64,000 nucleotides of DNA from QWHO01 sp039809865 (GCA_039809865.1 JBDHVW010000031.1:1-64000), one strand, 5' to 3'. Positions 15,721-26,119 are shown, counted from the stretch's first letter. Notes: a model not told the origin generated them from the sequence alone. Numbers and translations are program-made.

Positions 15721-17172
15721 ATGTCCCATTCCCCGTTCATTCACAAGCTCGCCACCGAAAAGGGGCTGTACATCTACGACGTCAATCAGAACCAGCTGGT
15801 GCGGGTGGATGAGGTGACCTACGCCATCATCGAGGACTTCGGCGTGCTCGGTTCCGAGGAGATCCACGCCCGACATGAGGCCCGCTTCGACCGCGAGAGC
15901 CTGGAGCGCGCTCTGGCCGGCCTCGAGGACGCCCGCCGGCAAGCCCATCTCTTTCTCAGCCACCGCCCCACGCGCATGGCCCATCCGCTGGATCAGGACG
16001 CCATCGACGAGACCCTGGACAAGAGCCTCTCGCACATCGTGCTCAACCTGACCGAGGCCTGCAACCTGCGCTGCAACTATTGCGTTTATTCGGGGGCATA
16101 CGCCGACGAGCGCACCCACAACGACAAGAAGATGACCTGGGAGGTCGCCCGGGCCGCCGTCGATCAGTTCCTGGCCCACTCCACCGCCAGTCCGGTTCGC
16201 ACCATCGCCTTTTACGGCGGGGAGCCACTGCTCGGGTTTCCCTTGATGCGCCAGGTCGTGGAGTATGTCAGCGGACTCGGCCTGCCCGGCATCCGCTACC
16301 AGATCACGACCAACGGCACTCTGCTCACCCCGGTCACGGCTGCTTTCATGGTGGAGCACGACGTGGAGCTGCTGGTCAGCGTGGACGGCCCCCAGGCGAT
16401 CCACGACGGCGAGCGGGTCTACGCCAACGGCAAAGGAAGTTTTACTGCGCTGTCAGGCCATCTCGAGCGCCTGGCCCGCGAGCATCCCGACTACTTCTCC
16501 CGCCGGGTGGGCTTCGAGTGCACCGTGGCCGACCCCGACCAGCTCGACGCCGTGCTGGAATATTTCTCGTCCACCGAGCCTTACGCGCGCTTCGCCCACG
16601 TGGCCAACTTCGTCCGGGCGGTGGATCCCACCGCGGCCTCTATGCCGCCCGACCGGGCGGGACCCTGGCCGGCCCGCTTCGTGGAGTTGCTGACGCGCGA
16701 GGGCGCCGAGGCCCGTAACAGGCCCGTTTTCCGCTTCCTCAACGCTCTGGTGGGCAAGCCTTTCCGGCGCATCCACCGCCGGAGAGTGGAGCCTCTGGGC
16801 GATACGCTGCAGCCGAACGGCGCCTGCCTGCCGGGCAAGAAGCGCCTGTTCGTCTCCAGCAACGGCGATTATCGTCCCTGCGAGAAGACCAACTCCAACC
16901 TCAAGCTCGGCGACGTCCATCAAGGTCTGGATTCCCGCGCCTCCGGGGCCCTGATCGAGGAGTACAGCGCCCTGAGCGAGACCGACTGCCTCAACTGTTG
17001 GGCCTGTCGCCTGTGCGACATGTGCTATACCTCGGCCCAGGACTCGAAAGGCCTCTCGCTGGAGAAGAAGCGCTACTTCTGTAAGGGCATGCGCCGCACG
17101 CTGGACAACGCCCTGCGCCTCTACGCGGGAGCGCGGGAAGAGCGGGCCGACGCCTTCGCGGCTCTGCGATGA
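15721..17172 (+). CDS. SPASM-domain radical SAM peptide maturase
   Basis: A 483-residue enzyme. Residues 1-95 (KLATEKGLYIYDVNQNQLVRV) resemble the N-terminal substrate-recognition region of Cys-rich-peptide maturases. The radical SAM core has C114-x3-C118-x2-C121 for the S-adenosylmethionine 4Fe-4S cluster and the GGEP motif (FYGGEPLL, about 164-171). The C-terminal SPASM region has C369, C387, then C423, C426, C429, C432 and C435 at exact three-residue steps, and C454, enough for two auxiliary clusters. Such enzymes install thioether, C-C or C-O crosslinks in leader-bearing peptides. The start has AAGGAG 5 bases upstream. It overlaps the next gene by ATGA. The substrate is probably the peptide at 15565. 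Confidence 0.9.
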   Translation: MSHSPFIHKLATEKGLYIYDVNQNQLVRVDEVTYAIIEDFGVLGSEEIHARHEARFDRESLERALAGLEDARRQAHLFLSHRPTRMAHPLDQDAIDETLDKSLSHIVLNLTEACNLRCNYCVYSGAYADERTHNDKKMTWEVARAAVDQFLAHSTASPVRTIAFYGGEPLLGFPLMRQVVEYVSGLGLPGIRYQITTNGTLLTPVTAAFMVEHDVELLVSVDGPQAIHDGERVYANGKGSFTALSGHLERLAREHPDYFSRRVGFECTVADPDQLDAVLEYFSSTEPYARFAHVANFVRAVDPTAASMPPDRAGPWPARFVELLTREGAEARNRPVFRFLNALVGKPFRRIHRRRVEPLGDTLQPNGACLPGKKRLFVSSNGDYRPCEKTNSNLKLGDVHQGLDSRASGALIEEYSALSETDCLNCWACRLCDMCYTSAQDSKGLSLEKKRYFCKGMRRTLDNALRLYAGAREERADAFAALR

Positions 17173-17819
17173 GAGGGCTGCTTCTCTTTCTGGCTCTGGT
17201 GTTGCCGGGCGGGACGTTCACGATGGGCTCGTCGCATCCGGACTTTCCCGAGGAGCACCCTCCCCATGAGGTGCGCCTGGGGGCCTTTCAGCTGGGGCGT
17301 TCCCTGGTGAGCGTGGGCTCGTGGCGTGGTTTTGCCGCCACCGGCTACCGCACCGATGCCGAGCGCGAGGGCTGGGCCTATTGCCACGTGGAGGGGAACT
17401 TGCTCAAGCTGGAGGGCGCCTGCTGGTCTTCTCCGCAGGGCCCTGGCACGACAGCTTCCGAGGACTCACCCGTCACGCAGATTTCGTGGAACGACGCCAC
17501 GGCCTACTGCCGCTGGACGGGAGCTCGCCTTCCGAGCGAGGCCGAGTGGGAATATGCCGCCACTCGACCGGACGCTCCGGCCGACATGATCGGCAAACTC
17601 TGGCAGTGGACGACGACCCCCTTCCTGGCTTATCCAGGCAACCCGCTCCCCGATCCGCGCTACAGCCCGAACAAATGGGTGCTGCGAGGAGGGGCCTGGG
17701 ACGTGGACGATCCGCTCGAGCTGCGGCCGACCTTTCGCAACTGCAGTGGACCTTCGGCCCGGACCGATACCATCGGCTTTCGCGTCGTGACCGAACCCGA
17801 CAAGGAGAAGGAAGAATGA
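17169..17819 (+). CDS. Exported SUMF1/FGE-like domain protein without the catalytic cysteines
   Basis: A 216-residue protein with a signal-like N-terminus (RGLLLFLALVLPGG), so it likely acts outside the cytoplasm. The FGE-sulfatase/SUMF1 fold is recognised from PGGTFTMGS, PVTQISWNDATAYC, LPSEAEWEYAA and the C-terminal LRGGAW...GFRVV. In true formylglycine-generating enzymes the strand after GGS/GGA carries the copper-binding catalytic Cys; here GGAWDVDD has none, so formylglycine formation is unlikely. The fold is reused in many other binding or oxygenase roles. It is coupled to both neighbours by ATGA overlaps. Confidence 0.82.
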   Translation: MRGLLLFLALVLPGGTFTMGSSHPDFPEEHPPHEVRLGAFQLGRSLVSVGSWRGFAATGYRTDAEREGWAYCHVEGNLLKLEGACWSSPQGPGTTASEDSPVTQISWNDATAYCRWTGARLPSEAEWEYAATRPDAPADMIGKLWQWTTTPFLAYPGNPLPDPRYSPNKWVLRGGAWDVDDPLELRPTFRNCSGPSARTDTIGFRVVTEPDKEKEE

Positions 17820-18250
17820 GAATCTTTTTGTTGACCCTGCTCATGCTGTGCGGAGCCACTCTGGCCGAGGGGGTGGTCCGCTGTCGCATGTGCGGCATGG
17901 ACGCCAACAAGAGCCAGACCCTGTTCGTGCTGCACTACCAGGATGGCGCGGTGGAGCGAACTTGCTCGCTGCACTGCGTGGTGCTGCTCGAAAAAGTAGG
18001 CGACAAGGGCCCGGTAGCCACGATCGAGACCCGCGACTTTGCCACCGGCAAGCTTTGCGACGCGAAAGAGGCGGTCTATCTCGGGGGAGGCACCCTGATT
18101 CCGAAAGGCTCCATGGCGCCTTTCCTCGCGGCCTTCAGCAACCGCGTTACGGCCGACCAGTTCGCCGCCAAATTCAAAGGGAAAGTCGTGGACTACGCGG
18201 GCGCCCTGCGCGCCGTGGCCGAGTTCGACGCCAAAGGTCAAGCCAGGTAA
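17816..18250 (+). CDS. NosL-like exported protein (copper-binding family)
   Basis: A 144-residue protein: signal peptide (RIFLLTLLMLCGATLAEG), then C23-x2-C26-G-M-D and C50-x3-C54, the Cys/Met-rich pattern of NosL. The late TLIPKGSMAPFLAAFSN and AAKFKGKVVDY segments also fit NosL. NosL delivers or binds Cu(I) during maturation of nitrous oxide reductase, but no nos genes are present here, so it is likely reused for another metal or redox job. The usual lipobox is not clear (Cys12 is preceded by Leu). Start ATG 17816 overlaps the upstream stop; the stop and the next ATG form TAATG. Confidence 0.85.
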   Translation: MRIFLLTLLMLCGATLAEGVVRCRMCGMDANKSQTLFVLHYQDGAVERTCSLHCVVLLEKVGDKGPVATIETRDFATGKLCDAKEAVYLGGGTLIPKGSMAPFLAAFSNRVTADQFAAKFKGKVVDYAGALRAVAEFDAKGQAR

Positions 18251-18429
18251 TGGAACGTCAGGCGTTGCGGGTGGGCCTGCTCTTGCTGCTGCTGGCGGTG
18301 GCGCCCTTTGCGCTGGCCTGGCTGCAGGTCGCCGATGCCGAGGGGCCCCGGTCGGTCGCGCGCGCCGTCGGACTCCCGGCGCCTCCCCTGCGCGATCCCT
18401 TCGCCCCTGTGGAAGGTCTCCCGCGATGA
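18250..18429 (+). CDS. Small single-pass membrane or exported protein
   Basis: 59 residues: short basic N-terminus, one hydrophobic segment (VGLLLLLLAVAPFALAWLQV) and about 35 polar residues, Pro-rich near the end (PAPPLRDPFAPVEG). It is overlapped on both sides (TAATG with the NosL-like gene, ATGA with the permease). It could be an accessory subunit of the ABC transporter. No family recognised. Confidence 0.7.
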   Translation: MERQALRVGLLLLLLAVAPFALAWLQVADAEGPRSVARAVGLPAPPLRDPFAPVEGLPR

Positions 18430-19550
18430 AGCACTGGGTGCTATGGTCCATTGCGCTCCGCAACGTTGCGCGCTTCTGGCGACGCTCCCTATCGCTGGCC
18501 ATCCCGCTCTTCGTGGTGATGGCCCTGGCGGCCGGGATGAGCGCGGTGCACGACGGTCTGCTCGAGGATGCCCGTGCCTCTGCCGAGGGATTGCCGCCCC
18601 TCACGGTGAGGCGCCTTCTGGCCGGACGAATGGTGCCGATGCGCCCGGGAGCTCTGGTGGAGATCGAAGGGATTCGCCAGCAACGCGCGCGCATCTGGGG
18701 CCAGGTCGAGCTTTTCACGAACGCCGGGCGCAGGACCTGTACCCTGGTCGGACTCGAGGGCCAGAGCCCGGTCCAGCCGATCGTCCAGGGACGGGCCCCC
18801 GGTCCGCGCGAGGTGGTCGTCGGCAAGATTCTCGCGACCCAGGCGGGCGTCAGACCGGGGGAGAAACTGGCGCTCATCGACGCAAAAGGGGTCGCCGCCG
18901 AGTTTCGCCTGGTCGGGCTGTTCAGCGACCGCTCCCGCCTGTGGAGCTCGGACCTCATCCTGACCGATCTCGAATCGGCCCGGGCCGTCCTGGGCTACGA
19001 CCCGGGCACCTGCACCGATGTCTGGGTAGACGCCGATGAAGAGGTCGGCACCACCATCGAGGTGATGCACCCGGAGCTGACCGTGCTGACCCGCGCGGCC
19101 CAACGGGACAAACTCGAAGCCACCTACGGGGGGCGGGCGGGAGTGTTCCAGTTGATGTGGCTCATCCTGCTCCTGACCGTGCTGCTGCTGGCATGGGCTC
19201 AGGCCAGCAGTATCAGCCTCGAGATGCACCGCGAGGTGGGCGTGCTCAAAGCACTGGGCTGGCCCACTCTCGACATCATCGAGGTCAAGATGTTGGAAGC
19301 CCTGGTCGTGGGTCTCGCAGCCGTCGCCAGCGGCGTCCTGGCCGGACTCGCCTTCGTGCTGCTGGGGGCTCCCATCTTGCGCGGCTATATGCTGGGAGGG
19401 ACGACGCCTTTCCCGGTTCCCTGCCACCTCGGGGTGGGCAGCCTCTTCGTGCTCTTTGCCATCGGGCTCGCGCCTTTGTGCGGCGCCACCATCTTCCCCG
19501 CCTGGCGGCTCGCGACCCTCGAGCCCGACCGGGCCATCCGGAGTCAGTAG
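18426..19550 (+). CDS. FtsX/MacB-type ABC transporter permease
   Basis: A 374-residue permease with one N-terminal membrane segment (about 20-45), a periplasmic domain of about 190 residues, and three C-terminal membrane segments (about 235-365). The FtsX-like signature is visible as EVGVLKALGWPTLDIIEVKMLEAL and the end ATLEPDRAIRS (usually xxPxxALR). This topology belongs to LolCE/MacB/FtsX systems, which move lipoproteins or peptides, or transmit force, without a pore for the substrate. The ATPase gene follows after 2 bases. Confidence 0.9.
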   Translation: MKHWVLWSIALRNVARFWRRSLSLAIPLFVVMALAAGMSAVHDGLLEDARASAEGLPPLTVRRLLAGRMVPMRPGALVEIEGIRQQRARIWGQVELFTNAGRRTCTLVGLEGQSPVQPIVQGRAPGPREVVVGKILATQAGVRPGEKLALIDAKGVAAEFRLVGLFSDRSRLWSSDLILTDLESARAVLGYDPGTCTDVWVDADEEVGTTIEVMHPELTVLTRAAQRDKLEATYGGRAGVFQLMWLILLLTVLLLAWAQASSISLEMHREVGVLKALGWPTLDIIEVKMLEALVVGLAAVASGVLAGLAFVLLGAPILRGYMLGGTTPFPVPCHLGVGSLFVLFAIGLAPLCGATIFPAWRLATLEPDRAIRSQ

Positions 19551-19552
19551 CC

Positions 19553-20211
<659 letters not shown>

Positions 20212-20215
<4 letters not shown>

Positions 20216-21168
20216 TCGTCAACGGCCTGGTCGTTTCTTACTTCTTGATCTCGCTGCTCTCGGTGGTGGTCATCCTGCCCGCCAGCCTGCTGGCGCTCTA
20301 CGTGGGGCTGCGACGGCGCGCCGAGCGCAGCTGCGAGGAGCAGAGCCGCGAGGAGAATCGGGCCTACCTGGTCATCTCGCTGCTCTGGCTCGGCTTTCTG
20401 GTGCGACTGCTGCTCATTCCGCTCTGGTTCCTGACTCTGCAGAGCCTCATCTCCTCGGTCCCCGGCGCGATGTGCCTGGCCGGTCTGCACCTCCTCGACC
20501 TCCCCGTTTCTTACGTGGACACCCTCCTCAAGCTCTTCCTCCCTTTGCTCTACCTCTACTGGCTGGTGCTGGACGCGCTGGACCGGCGCGAGCCTTCCCA
20601 GCCCTTCTTCCGCCTCAAGCTGATCCTGCTGCCGGCGCTGGCCCTGTTGACGCTGGCCGAGGCCGGGATGGACTTCCACTTCCTGATGCACATCGAGCCC
20701 TCGGTCGTGGGCTGTTGCACCAGCATTTTCGACCTTCCGAGCAACGGTCTGTTGAGCGCGATCCGTCAGAATGCCTCGTCGTTCTTGCCCCTCCTCCTGC
20801 AGAGCATGGCGATATTGCTGCTCGGGAGCGCCCTGCTGCGCCGCCCCACCAGCCGCGCCGTGGCTCTGGCGGCCGCCGTCGCTCTGGCGGGTTTGCTGCT
20901 GACGCTACACACCCAGGTCGCGCCCAGGCTGCTGGAGGCTCCCTTTCACCAGTGCGTCTTCTGCCTCTGGCAGAGCTTCCCGGACGTGACGGTGGCCTCG
21001 ACTCTGGCCATGACGGGCCTCTGGCTGGCGATTACCTGCGGAGTCCTCCCCCGGCTGGATGCCTACCCCGAGGCCGGTCGACTCGCCCGCCGGCTTGGCT
21101 GGCTCGGGTTGGCCCTGGGGGTGGCGGGGGTCAGCGAGGTGCTGGTACGCTTTGCCACCTCACGCTGA
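20212..21168 (+). CDS. Polytopic membrane protein with CC and CxxC motifs
   Basis: 318 residues with about eight predicted membrane helices, the first after GTG at 20212 (IVNGLVVSYFLISLLSVVVIL). Extramembrane or interfacial cysteines occur as GCCTSIFDL and HQCVFCLWQ (CxxC next to His). It is not recognised. As the last member of the overlapping run, it may be an export partner, a processing membrane enzyme or an immunity protein for the modified peptide, or a metal or redox membrane component. Confidence 0.78.
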
Positions 21169-21264
21169 GCGCACGTTGCTCGACTAGCTCATGGCCAAAA
21201 ACCGGTAGGTCCTTCAGCCATCGGTCGAGAACTGTCCGGCATACGGGGGGAAGGGACCGCAACA

Positions 21265-21528
21265 CTGAGCACTCCAATCCAACTGACGCTCTATGTATGT
21301 GGAAAAACGACCCGATCCGAGCGAGCCATATCGTTGGCCAGCCAGCTGCAGGGTTGTCAGCTGGTCGTGATCGACGTTCTGGAGAACCCTGAAGTGGCCG
21401 AGCAAGAGCAAATTCTAGCCACACCTACCCTGATTCGCTCCGAGCCTCTCCCCAGGCGACAGCTGGTGGGAGACCTGACCGACCTTCAGAAGGTCCGAGA
21501 AATCCTGAGTCTCGAGGTGAAGCCGTGA
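21265..21528 (+). CDS. kaiB: KaiB-family thioredoxin-fold protein
   Basis: About 87 residues matching KaiB: LTLYVCGKTTRSERAI at the first strand (KaiB LYVAGNTPNS), then VVIDVLENPEVAEQEQILATPTL and RRQLVGDLTD near the C-terminus, which are the most conserved KaiB blocks. KaiB flips fold to bind KaiC in cyanobacterial clocks; elsewhere KaiB-like proteins pair with kinases. No ATG or GTG precedes the domain in frame; CTG 21265 has GGGGGGAAGGG upstream, and TTG 21334 would cut the first strand. I therefore use CTG with reservation. A large hybrid kinase gene follows 10 bases later. Confidence 0.85.
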   Translation: MSTPIQLTLYVCGKTTRSERAISLASQLQGCQLVVIDVLENPEVAEQEQILATPTLIRSEPLPRRQLVGDLTDLQKVREILSLEVKP

Positions 21529-21538
21529 GCCCGGGCGA

Positions 21539-24500
21539 TTGCAACGGTGGGGGGATGCGTATCCAGGGACCCTACCAGACAAGCCTTTGAGAGAGCTGCT
21601 CGAGGTCGTCAGCCAGTTTGGCGAGGGGGCCATGGTCCTCAGCTCTGAGGGCGAGATTCTCTTTGCTAACGAAGCCGCCGAGCAGATTTTCGGCCAATCT
21701 CTGACCGGTAAGCCTTTTGGACATCCGCTGGCAGTGGGCCAGGCCACCGAGTTGGACGTGCGCGGGGCCCAGGGGCCTCGAGTCGTGGAGATGCACTCGG
21801 CAGGGTTATCCTGGCAAGGCCAGGAGGCAGTGCTGGCTTGGTTCCAGGATGTCACCACCTTACGGCAGAGCGAGGCCTGGCTGGAAGGCCAGCGAAACTT
21901 CTTGGAGAGGTTGGGTCAGGGCGAACGATTATCGGCGGTCCTGCCCGGTCTGCTGGAGCTGACCTCGTGTCAGCTAGCCGGAACGAGAGCGGTCTGCTTG
22001 CTGCCCGAAGGTTCGCTGGGCCTGGACGAGCTTCCCGCGCACCTGTCCCAAGACTTGAGCCAGGCCGATCCCAGGCGCTGGGAGCCGACGAGGAGCCACC
22101 TGGAGACGGCTGTCCGCTGCTCCATGAGATTGCTCTGGTCGCGGGCGATCCTGACCAGGGGAGGGGTCCGCCTGGGTCTCTTCCTCCTCTACGCGCGGAG
22201 CCCCCGGACTCTGATGCCGGGAGAGTCGCATCTTTTGGAATCGCTGGCTCAGCTCATCGCCCTGGCGGGCGAGCGCCGGCGCTCGGACGAGGCTTTGCGC
22301 CTGAGCGAGGAGAGTTACCGGAGCATCGTTCACGTGGCCCAGGAGGGCATCGTTACCGTGGACCTCGAGGGGAGGATCAACTACTTCAACCACCGCCTTT
22401 CGGAGATGCTCGGTTACCGTGAGGAGGAGCTCCTGGGCCGCCCCTTTCTCGACCTTTTGGACGCGGGCGGTCGCCTGGGAGCTATCCGGCGCTTTCTCAA
22501 GGGCCGACGTGGCGCGGGCCATCAAGATCTGGACTGTTGCTTCCTTCGCCAGGACGGTACCCGGATGTGGGCGACCGTCTCCTCCAGCCCCCTGTATGAT
22601 GAAAGCGGCGCGTTCCAGGGTTTGTTGGGTATGGTGGCCGACGTCAGTGCTCGCCGGGCAGCCGAAGAGGAGCTGCGGCACAGTCAGTCGCGCCTGGCCG
22701 AACTGGTCGAGGCCCTGCAAGAGCTGGCGAACATTCGGCTCGAGCTGAGCCCCATGCTGTCCCGAGTGGCTCAGCTGGCTCTTCGCCTGACTCCGGCGGA
22801 CGGGGCCATCGTGGAGCTATCCGGGCCCGGCAAGGTCCGGATCGTGGCCGGGGACCCCGAGACCGTGGCCCTCCCCGATGCTCCCTCGAAAACCAGCCTC
22901 TCGCTGCACGTCTTGCGAACCGGGCGAATCTTGCGTTGTGACGACACCGAGAGCGACCCCCGCGTCGACCGGGCGACCTGCCGCCAGCGAGGTTTGCGCT
23001 CCCTTCTGGCCGCGCCTCTGCGTTCGGTGGAGGGCCTGCTGGGAGTGCTCAAGGTCGTTTCCCGGCGACCGGGAGCTTTCGGGGACGGTGACGCCCATAG
23101 CGTGCAACTGCTGGCCGAATCCCTGGGGGCCCTGATTCAGCGCCATCGAGACAGCGAGCGCCTGGGGGCCTCCGAGCGCGAGTACCGCCTTTTGTTCGAG
23201 AGCATCCCGCACGCCGCCTGGGTGCAAGACCGCGAGACCGATGAGCTCCTGGCCGTCAACGAGTCCGCCGTGGCACGCTACGGCTACGCTCGCGAGGAGC
23301 TCCTCGCGATGAAGAGCGCCCAGATCGAGGTCGACGAAGGTCGCCACCGCCTGCGCAACGGCGAATTGCGCGAGGTCGAGCTGCAGGGCGATGACATCGA
23401 CTTCCAGGGACGGCCGGCCCGGCTGGTGCTCATCGAGGACGTCACCTCCCGTCGGGCTGCCGAGCGCGAGCTGGTTCGCATGAATCGGGCTCTTCAGACG
23501 CTGGGGAGTTGCCACGAGGCCGTCAGCCAGGCCACCTCCGAAGACGAGTTGCTGGGCGAGATTTGCCGAATTGCGGTGGAGATCGGCGGATACCAACTGG
23601 CCTGGGTCGGCTACGCCGGGCAGGATGCCGAGCAAAGCATCATCCCCCGGGCCAGTTTTGGAGAGAGCAACTACCCGCAAACCATCAAGCTGAGTTGGGG
23701 CCCACAGGGGTCCGGGCCGGCGGCCGAGGCCATCCGCGCCGGTCGAGCCAGCATCATCCCCGATGTCACCCGCGAGCCCTCCCTGGCCCCGTGGCGCGAG
23801 CAACTGGCAAGCTGCGGATATCAGGCCCTGGTGGCCCTACCTTTGGGCCAGGCTGAGCAGCGCTTCGGCTTTCTCGCTCTGTATTGCGCCGAGAAACGGC
23901 CTTTCCCCGAAGAGGAGGTGCGCCTGCTGCGCGAGCTCTCGGACGCGCTCTCCGTCGGCATCGGCAACCTGCGGCTGCGCAAAAGACAGCGGCGGATGCA
24001 GGAGGCCATGGTGGCCATGGTGCGGGGTGTCTCAGCCACCGGCCACAGCGAGCATCTCGACCTCCTGACCCGGAGCCTGACCGAAGCCTTGAGCGCCCCG
24101 ATTGGACTGGTGGCCCAATTCGGCCCCGAGCGCCATCAGCTCCGAACCCTCTCGCTCTGGGTGGATGGCGAGCCCAGGGAACCGTTTTCCTGCGAAATTC
24201 CCGACGCCTACCTCGGCGTGCTCGACCAGCCGGTCTGGCTCTTTCCGCGCGACGTGAGGAAGCGTTTTCCCGATCTGCCCTGGACGGAGGACATCGAGGC
24301 CCTGGCGGGAGCTCGCCTGGTCGACTCGCGCGGGGAACTCGTGGGCCTGGTTGCCGTTCTCTTCCGTGAGCCTTTGACCGAGGTCGACCTGGTCACCTCG
24401 ACGCTCCAGATTCTGGCCTCGCGCGCGGGCGCCGAGCTCGAGCGCCAGAAGGCCGAGGCGCGGGTGCGCGAGCAGGCCTCGCTGCTGGACAAGGCTCAGG

Positions 24501-25975
24501 ATGCCATCTTCGTGCAGCACCTGGACCAGCGAATCACCTATTGGAACCGCAGCGCCGAGCGACTTTATGGTTGGTCGGCCGAGGAGGTCCTGGGACGGTC
24601 CCTCCCCGAGCTCTTCGCTCACGACAGCCAGGTCGTCCAGACGGCCACTGCCACGGTGCTGGAATCGGGAGAGTGGATGGGCGAGGTGCGCCAGGTCACG
24701 CGCGAAGGTCGGGAGATCGTGGTCGAGTCACGCTGGACCCTGGTCCACGACCAGGCCGGAAAGGCGCAGGCCTTCCTCTCCATCAATACCGATGTGACCG
24801 AGCGCAAAGCCCTCGAGATGCAATTCCTGCGCGCTCAACGACTGGAGAGCATCGGCACTCTGGCCGGAGGGATCGCACACGACCTCAACAACGTGCTGAC
24901 TCCAATCATGGTGAGCATCGAGCTCCTGGCGATGGGGGCGCGCTCTCCCGAGCAGCTCGAACTGTTGAGCACACTTCGCAAGAGCACCAGGCGCGGAGCC
25001 AACATGGTCCAACAGGTGCTCTCCTTCGCTCGCGGGGTGGAGGTGCAGAGAGGCCCGGTGAACCTGACCGCGATGGCGGAGGAGCTGGGAAAATTTGCCC
25101 GCGAGACCTTCGACCGCAACATCCTGGTTCGTCTGCGTCTCGAGCCCGATCTTTGGCCCATCCAGGGCGACTCGACTCAGATCCACCAGTTGTTGCTCAA
25201 TCTCTGCGTGAATTCCCGTGATGCGATGCCGACGGGCGGAGAGCTCTTGATCGCTGCTCAGAACGTGACTGTCGACACGCAGTTCGCGGCGACTCAACCC
25301 GGCGCCCTGCCCGGCCGTTACGTTTGCCTGGAAGTGCGCGACCAGGGCGAAGGCATGTCGCAGGAAGTGATGCAGCGCATGTTCGAGCCCTTCTTTACGA
25401 CCAAGGAGGTCGGCAAGGGCACGGGCCTTGGACTCTCCACCGTGCAGGCGGTGGCCAAAGGCCACGCGGGCTTTACTCAGGTCGAAAGCCGACCGGGACG
25501 AGGCACCGCGATCCGGGTGTATTTGCCGGTTTGCTCCGAGAAAGCTCCTTCCGAGAGACCCGAGCCCGAGTCCGAGATGCCCAGGGGCAGGAACGAGCTG
25601 GTGCTCGTGGTCGACGATGAGCCGGCCGTGCGAACAACGACGGCGCGAACCCTGGAAGTCTTCGGCTATCGCGTTCTCGTCGCCAGCGACGGAGCCGAGG
25701 CCATCGCCATTTTCGCCATGCACTCCGAGGAAATTGCGCTGGTCCTGACCGACATGATGATGCCCGTGATGGATGGGTTCGCCACCATCCGGGCCCTCCA
25801 GCGTGTCAATCCGGGGGTCCTTCTGGTGGCATCCAGCGGATTGGGGGTCAGCGGCGAGCGGGCTGCCAGCCTGGGAGTGCGCCATTTCCTGGCCAAGCCC
25901 TATACCGCGGGCGTCCTCTTACGACGGGTTCGGCTGGCGCTCGACGAGGCGGGTTCGAACGGCTCGGCTCCGTAG
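21539..25975 (+). CDS. Multi-PAS/GAF hybrid histidine kinase with C-terminal receiver
   Basis: 1478 residues, no membrane segments. Approximate order: PAS (20-105), GAF-like (115-235), PAS (250-370), GAF (390-530), PAS (535-635), GAF (640-800), GAF (820-970), PAS (980-1090), HisKA/HATPase (1105-1335) and receiver (1355-1475). The phospho-His box is GGIAHDLNNVLTP; the ATP site shows QLLLNLCVNSRDAM, VRDQGEGM and GTGLGLSTV. The receiver has VVDDEP, the phospho-acceptor VLTDMMMPVMDG and FLAKPYT. The start is TTG (21539, or 21587); there is no upstream ATG. It is directly downstream of the KaiB-like gene, suggesting KaiB controls the kinase as in a split SasA. Confidence 0.93.
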   Translation: MQRWGDAYPGTLPDKPLRELLEVVSQFGEGAMVLSSEGEILFANEAAEQIFGQSLTGKPFGHPLAVGQATELDVRGAQGPRVVEMHSAGLSWQGQEAVLAWFQDVTTLRQSEAWLEGQRNFLERLGQGERLSAVLPGLLELTSCQLAGTRAVCLLPEGSLGLDELPAHLSQDLSQADPRRWEPTRSHLETAVRCSMRLLWSRAILTRGGVRLGLFLLYARSPRTLMPGESHLLESLAQLIALAGERRRSDEALRLSEESYRSIVHVAQEGIVTVDLEGRINYFNHRLSEMLGYREEELLGRPFLDLLDAGGRLGAIRRFLKGRRGAGHQDLDCCFLRQDGTRMWATVSSSPLYDESGAFQGLLGMVADVSARRAAEEELRHSQSRLAELVEALQELANIRLELSPMLSRVAQLALRLTPADGAIVELSGPGKVRIVAGDPETVALPDAPSKTSLSLHVLRTGRILRCDDTESDPRVDRATCRQRGLRSLLAAPLRSVEGLLGVLKVVSRRPGAFGDGDAHSVQLLAESLGALIQRHRDSERLGASEREYRLLFESIPHAAWVQDRETDELLAVNESAVARYGYAREELLAMKSAQIEVDEGRHRLRNGELREVELQGDDIDFQGRPARLVLIEDVTSRRAAERELVRMNRALQTLGSCHEAVSQATSEDELLGEICRIAVEIGGYQLAWVGYAGQDAEQSIIPRASFGESNYPQTIKLSWGPQGSGPAAEAIRAGRASIIPDVTREPSLAPWREQLASCGYQALVALPLGQAEQRFGFLALYCAEKRPFPEEEVRLLRELSDALSVGIGNLRLRKRQRRMQEAMVAMVRGVSATGHSEHLDLLTRSLTEALSAPIGLVAQFGPERHQLRTLSLWVDGEPREPFSCEIPDAYLGVLDQPVWLFPRDVRKRFPDLPWTEDIEALAGARLVDSRGELVGLVAVLFREPLTEVDLVTSTLQILASRAGAELERQKAEARVREQASLLDKAQDAIFVQHLDQRITYWNRSAERLYGWSAEEVLGRSLPELFAHDSQVVQTATATVLESGEWMGEVRQVTREGREIVVESRWTLVHDQAGKAQAFLSINTDVTERKALEMQFLRAQRLESIGTLAGGIAHDLNNVLTPIMVSIELLAMGARSPEQLELLSTLRKSTRRGANMVQQVLSFARGVEVQRGPVNLTAMAEELGKFARETFDRNILVRLRLEPDLWPIQGDSTQIHQLLLNLCVNSRDAMPTGGELLIAAQNVTVDTQFAATQPGALPGRYVCLEVRDQGEGMSQEVMQRMFEPFFTTKEVGKGTGLGLSTVQAVAKGHAGFTQVESRPGRGTAIRVYLPVCSEKAPSERPEPESEMPRGRNELVLVVDDEPAVRTTTARTLEVFGYRVLVASDGAEAIAIFAMHSEEIALVLTDMMMPVMDGFATIRALQRVNPGVLLVASSGLGVSGERAASLGVRHFLAKPYTAGVLLRRVRLALDEAGSNGSAP

Positions 25976-26119
25976 GGGGACCGCATTGCCTGGGACGGCG
26001 ACCTTCGCCTGCCAGGCAGAGCCGGCCCGACGCCTGGTAGGCGCTTACCAGAAGGACTACCATCAGCCATTCCGCGCACTTTCACGGCCTGAACTGTAGC
26101 ACGAATTTCGGGGGCACCG

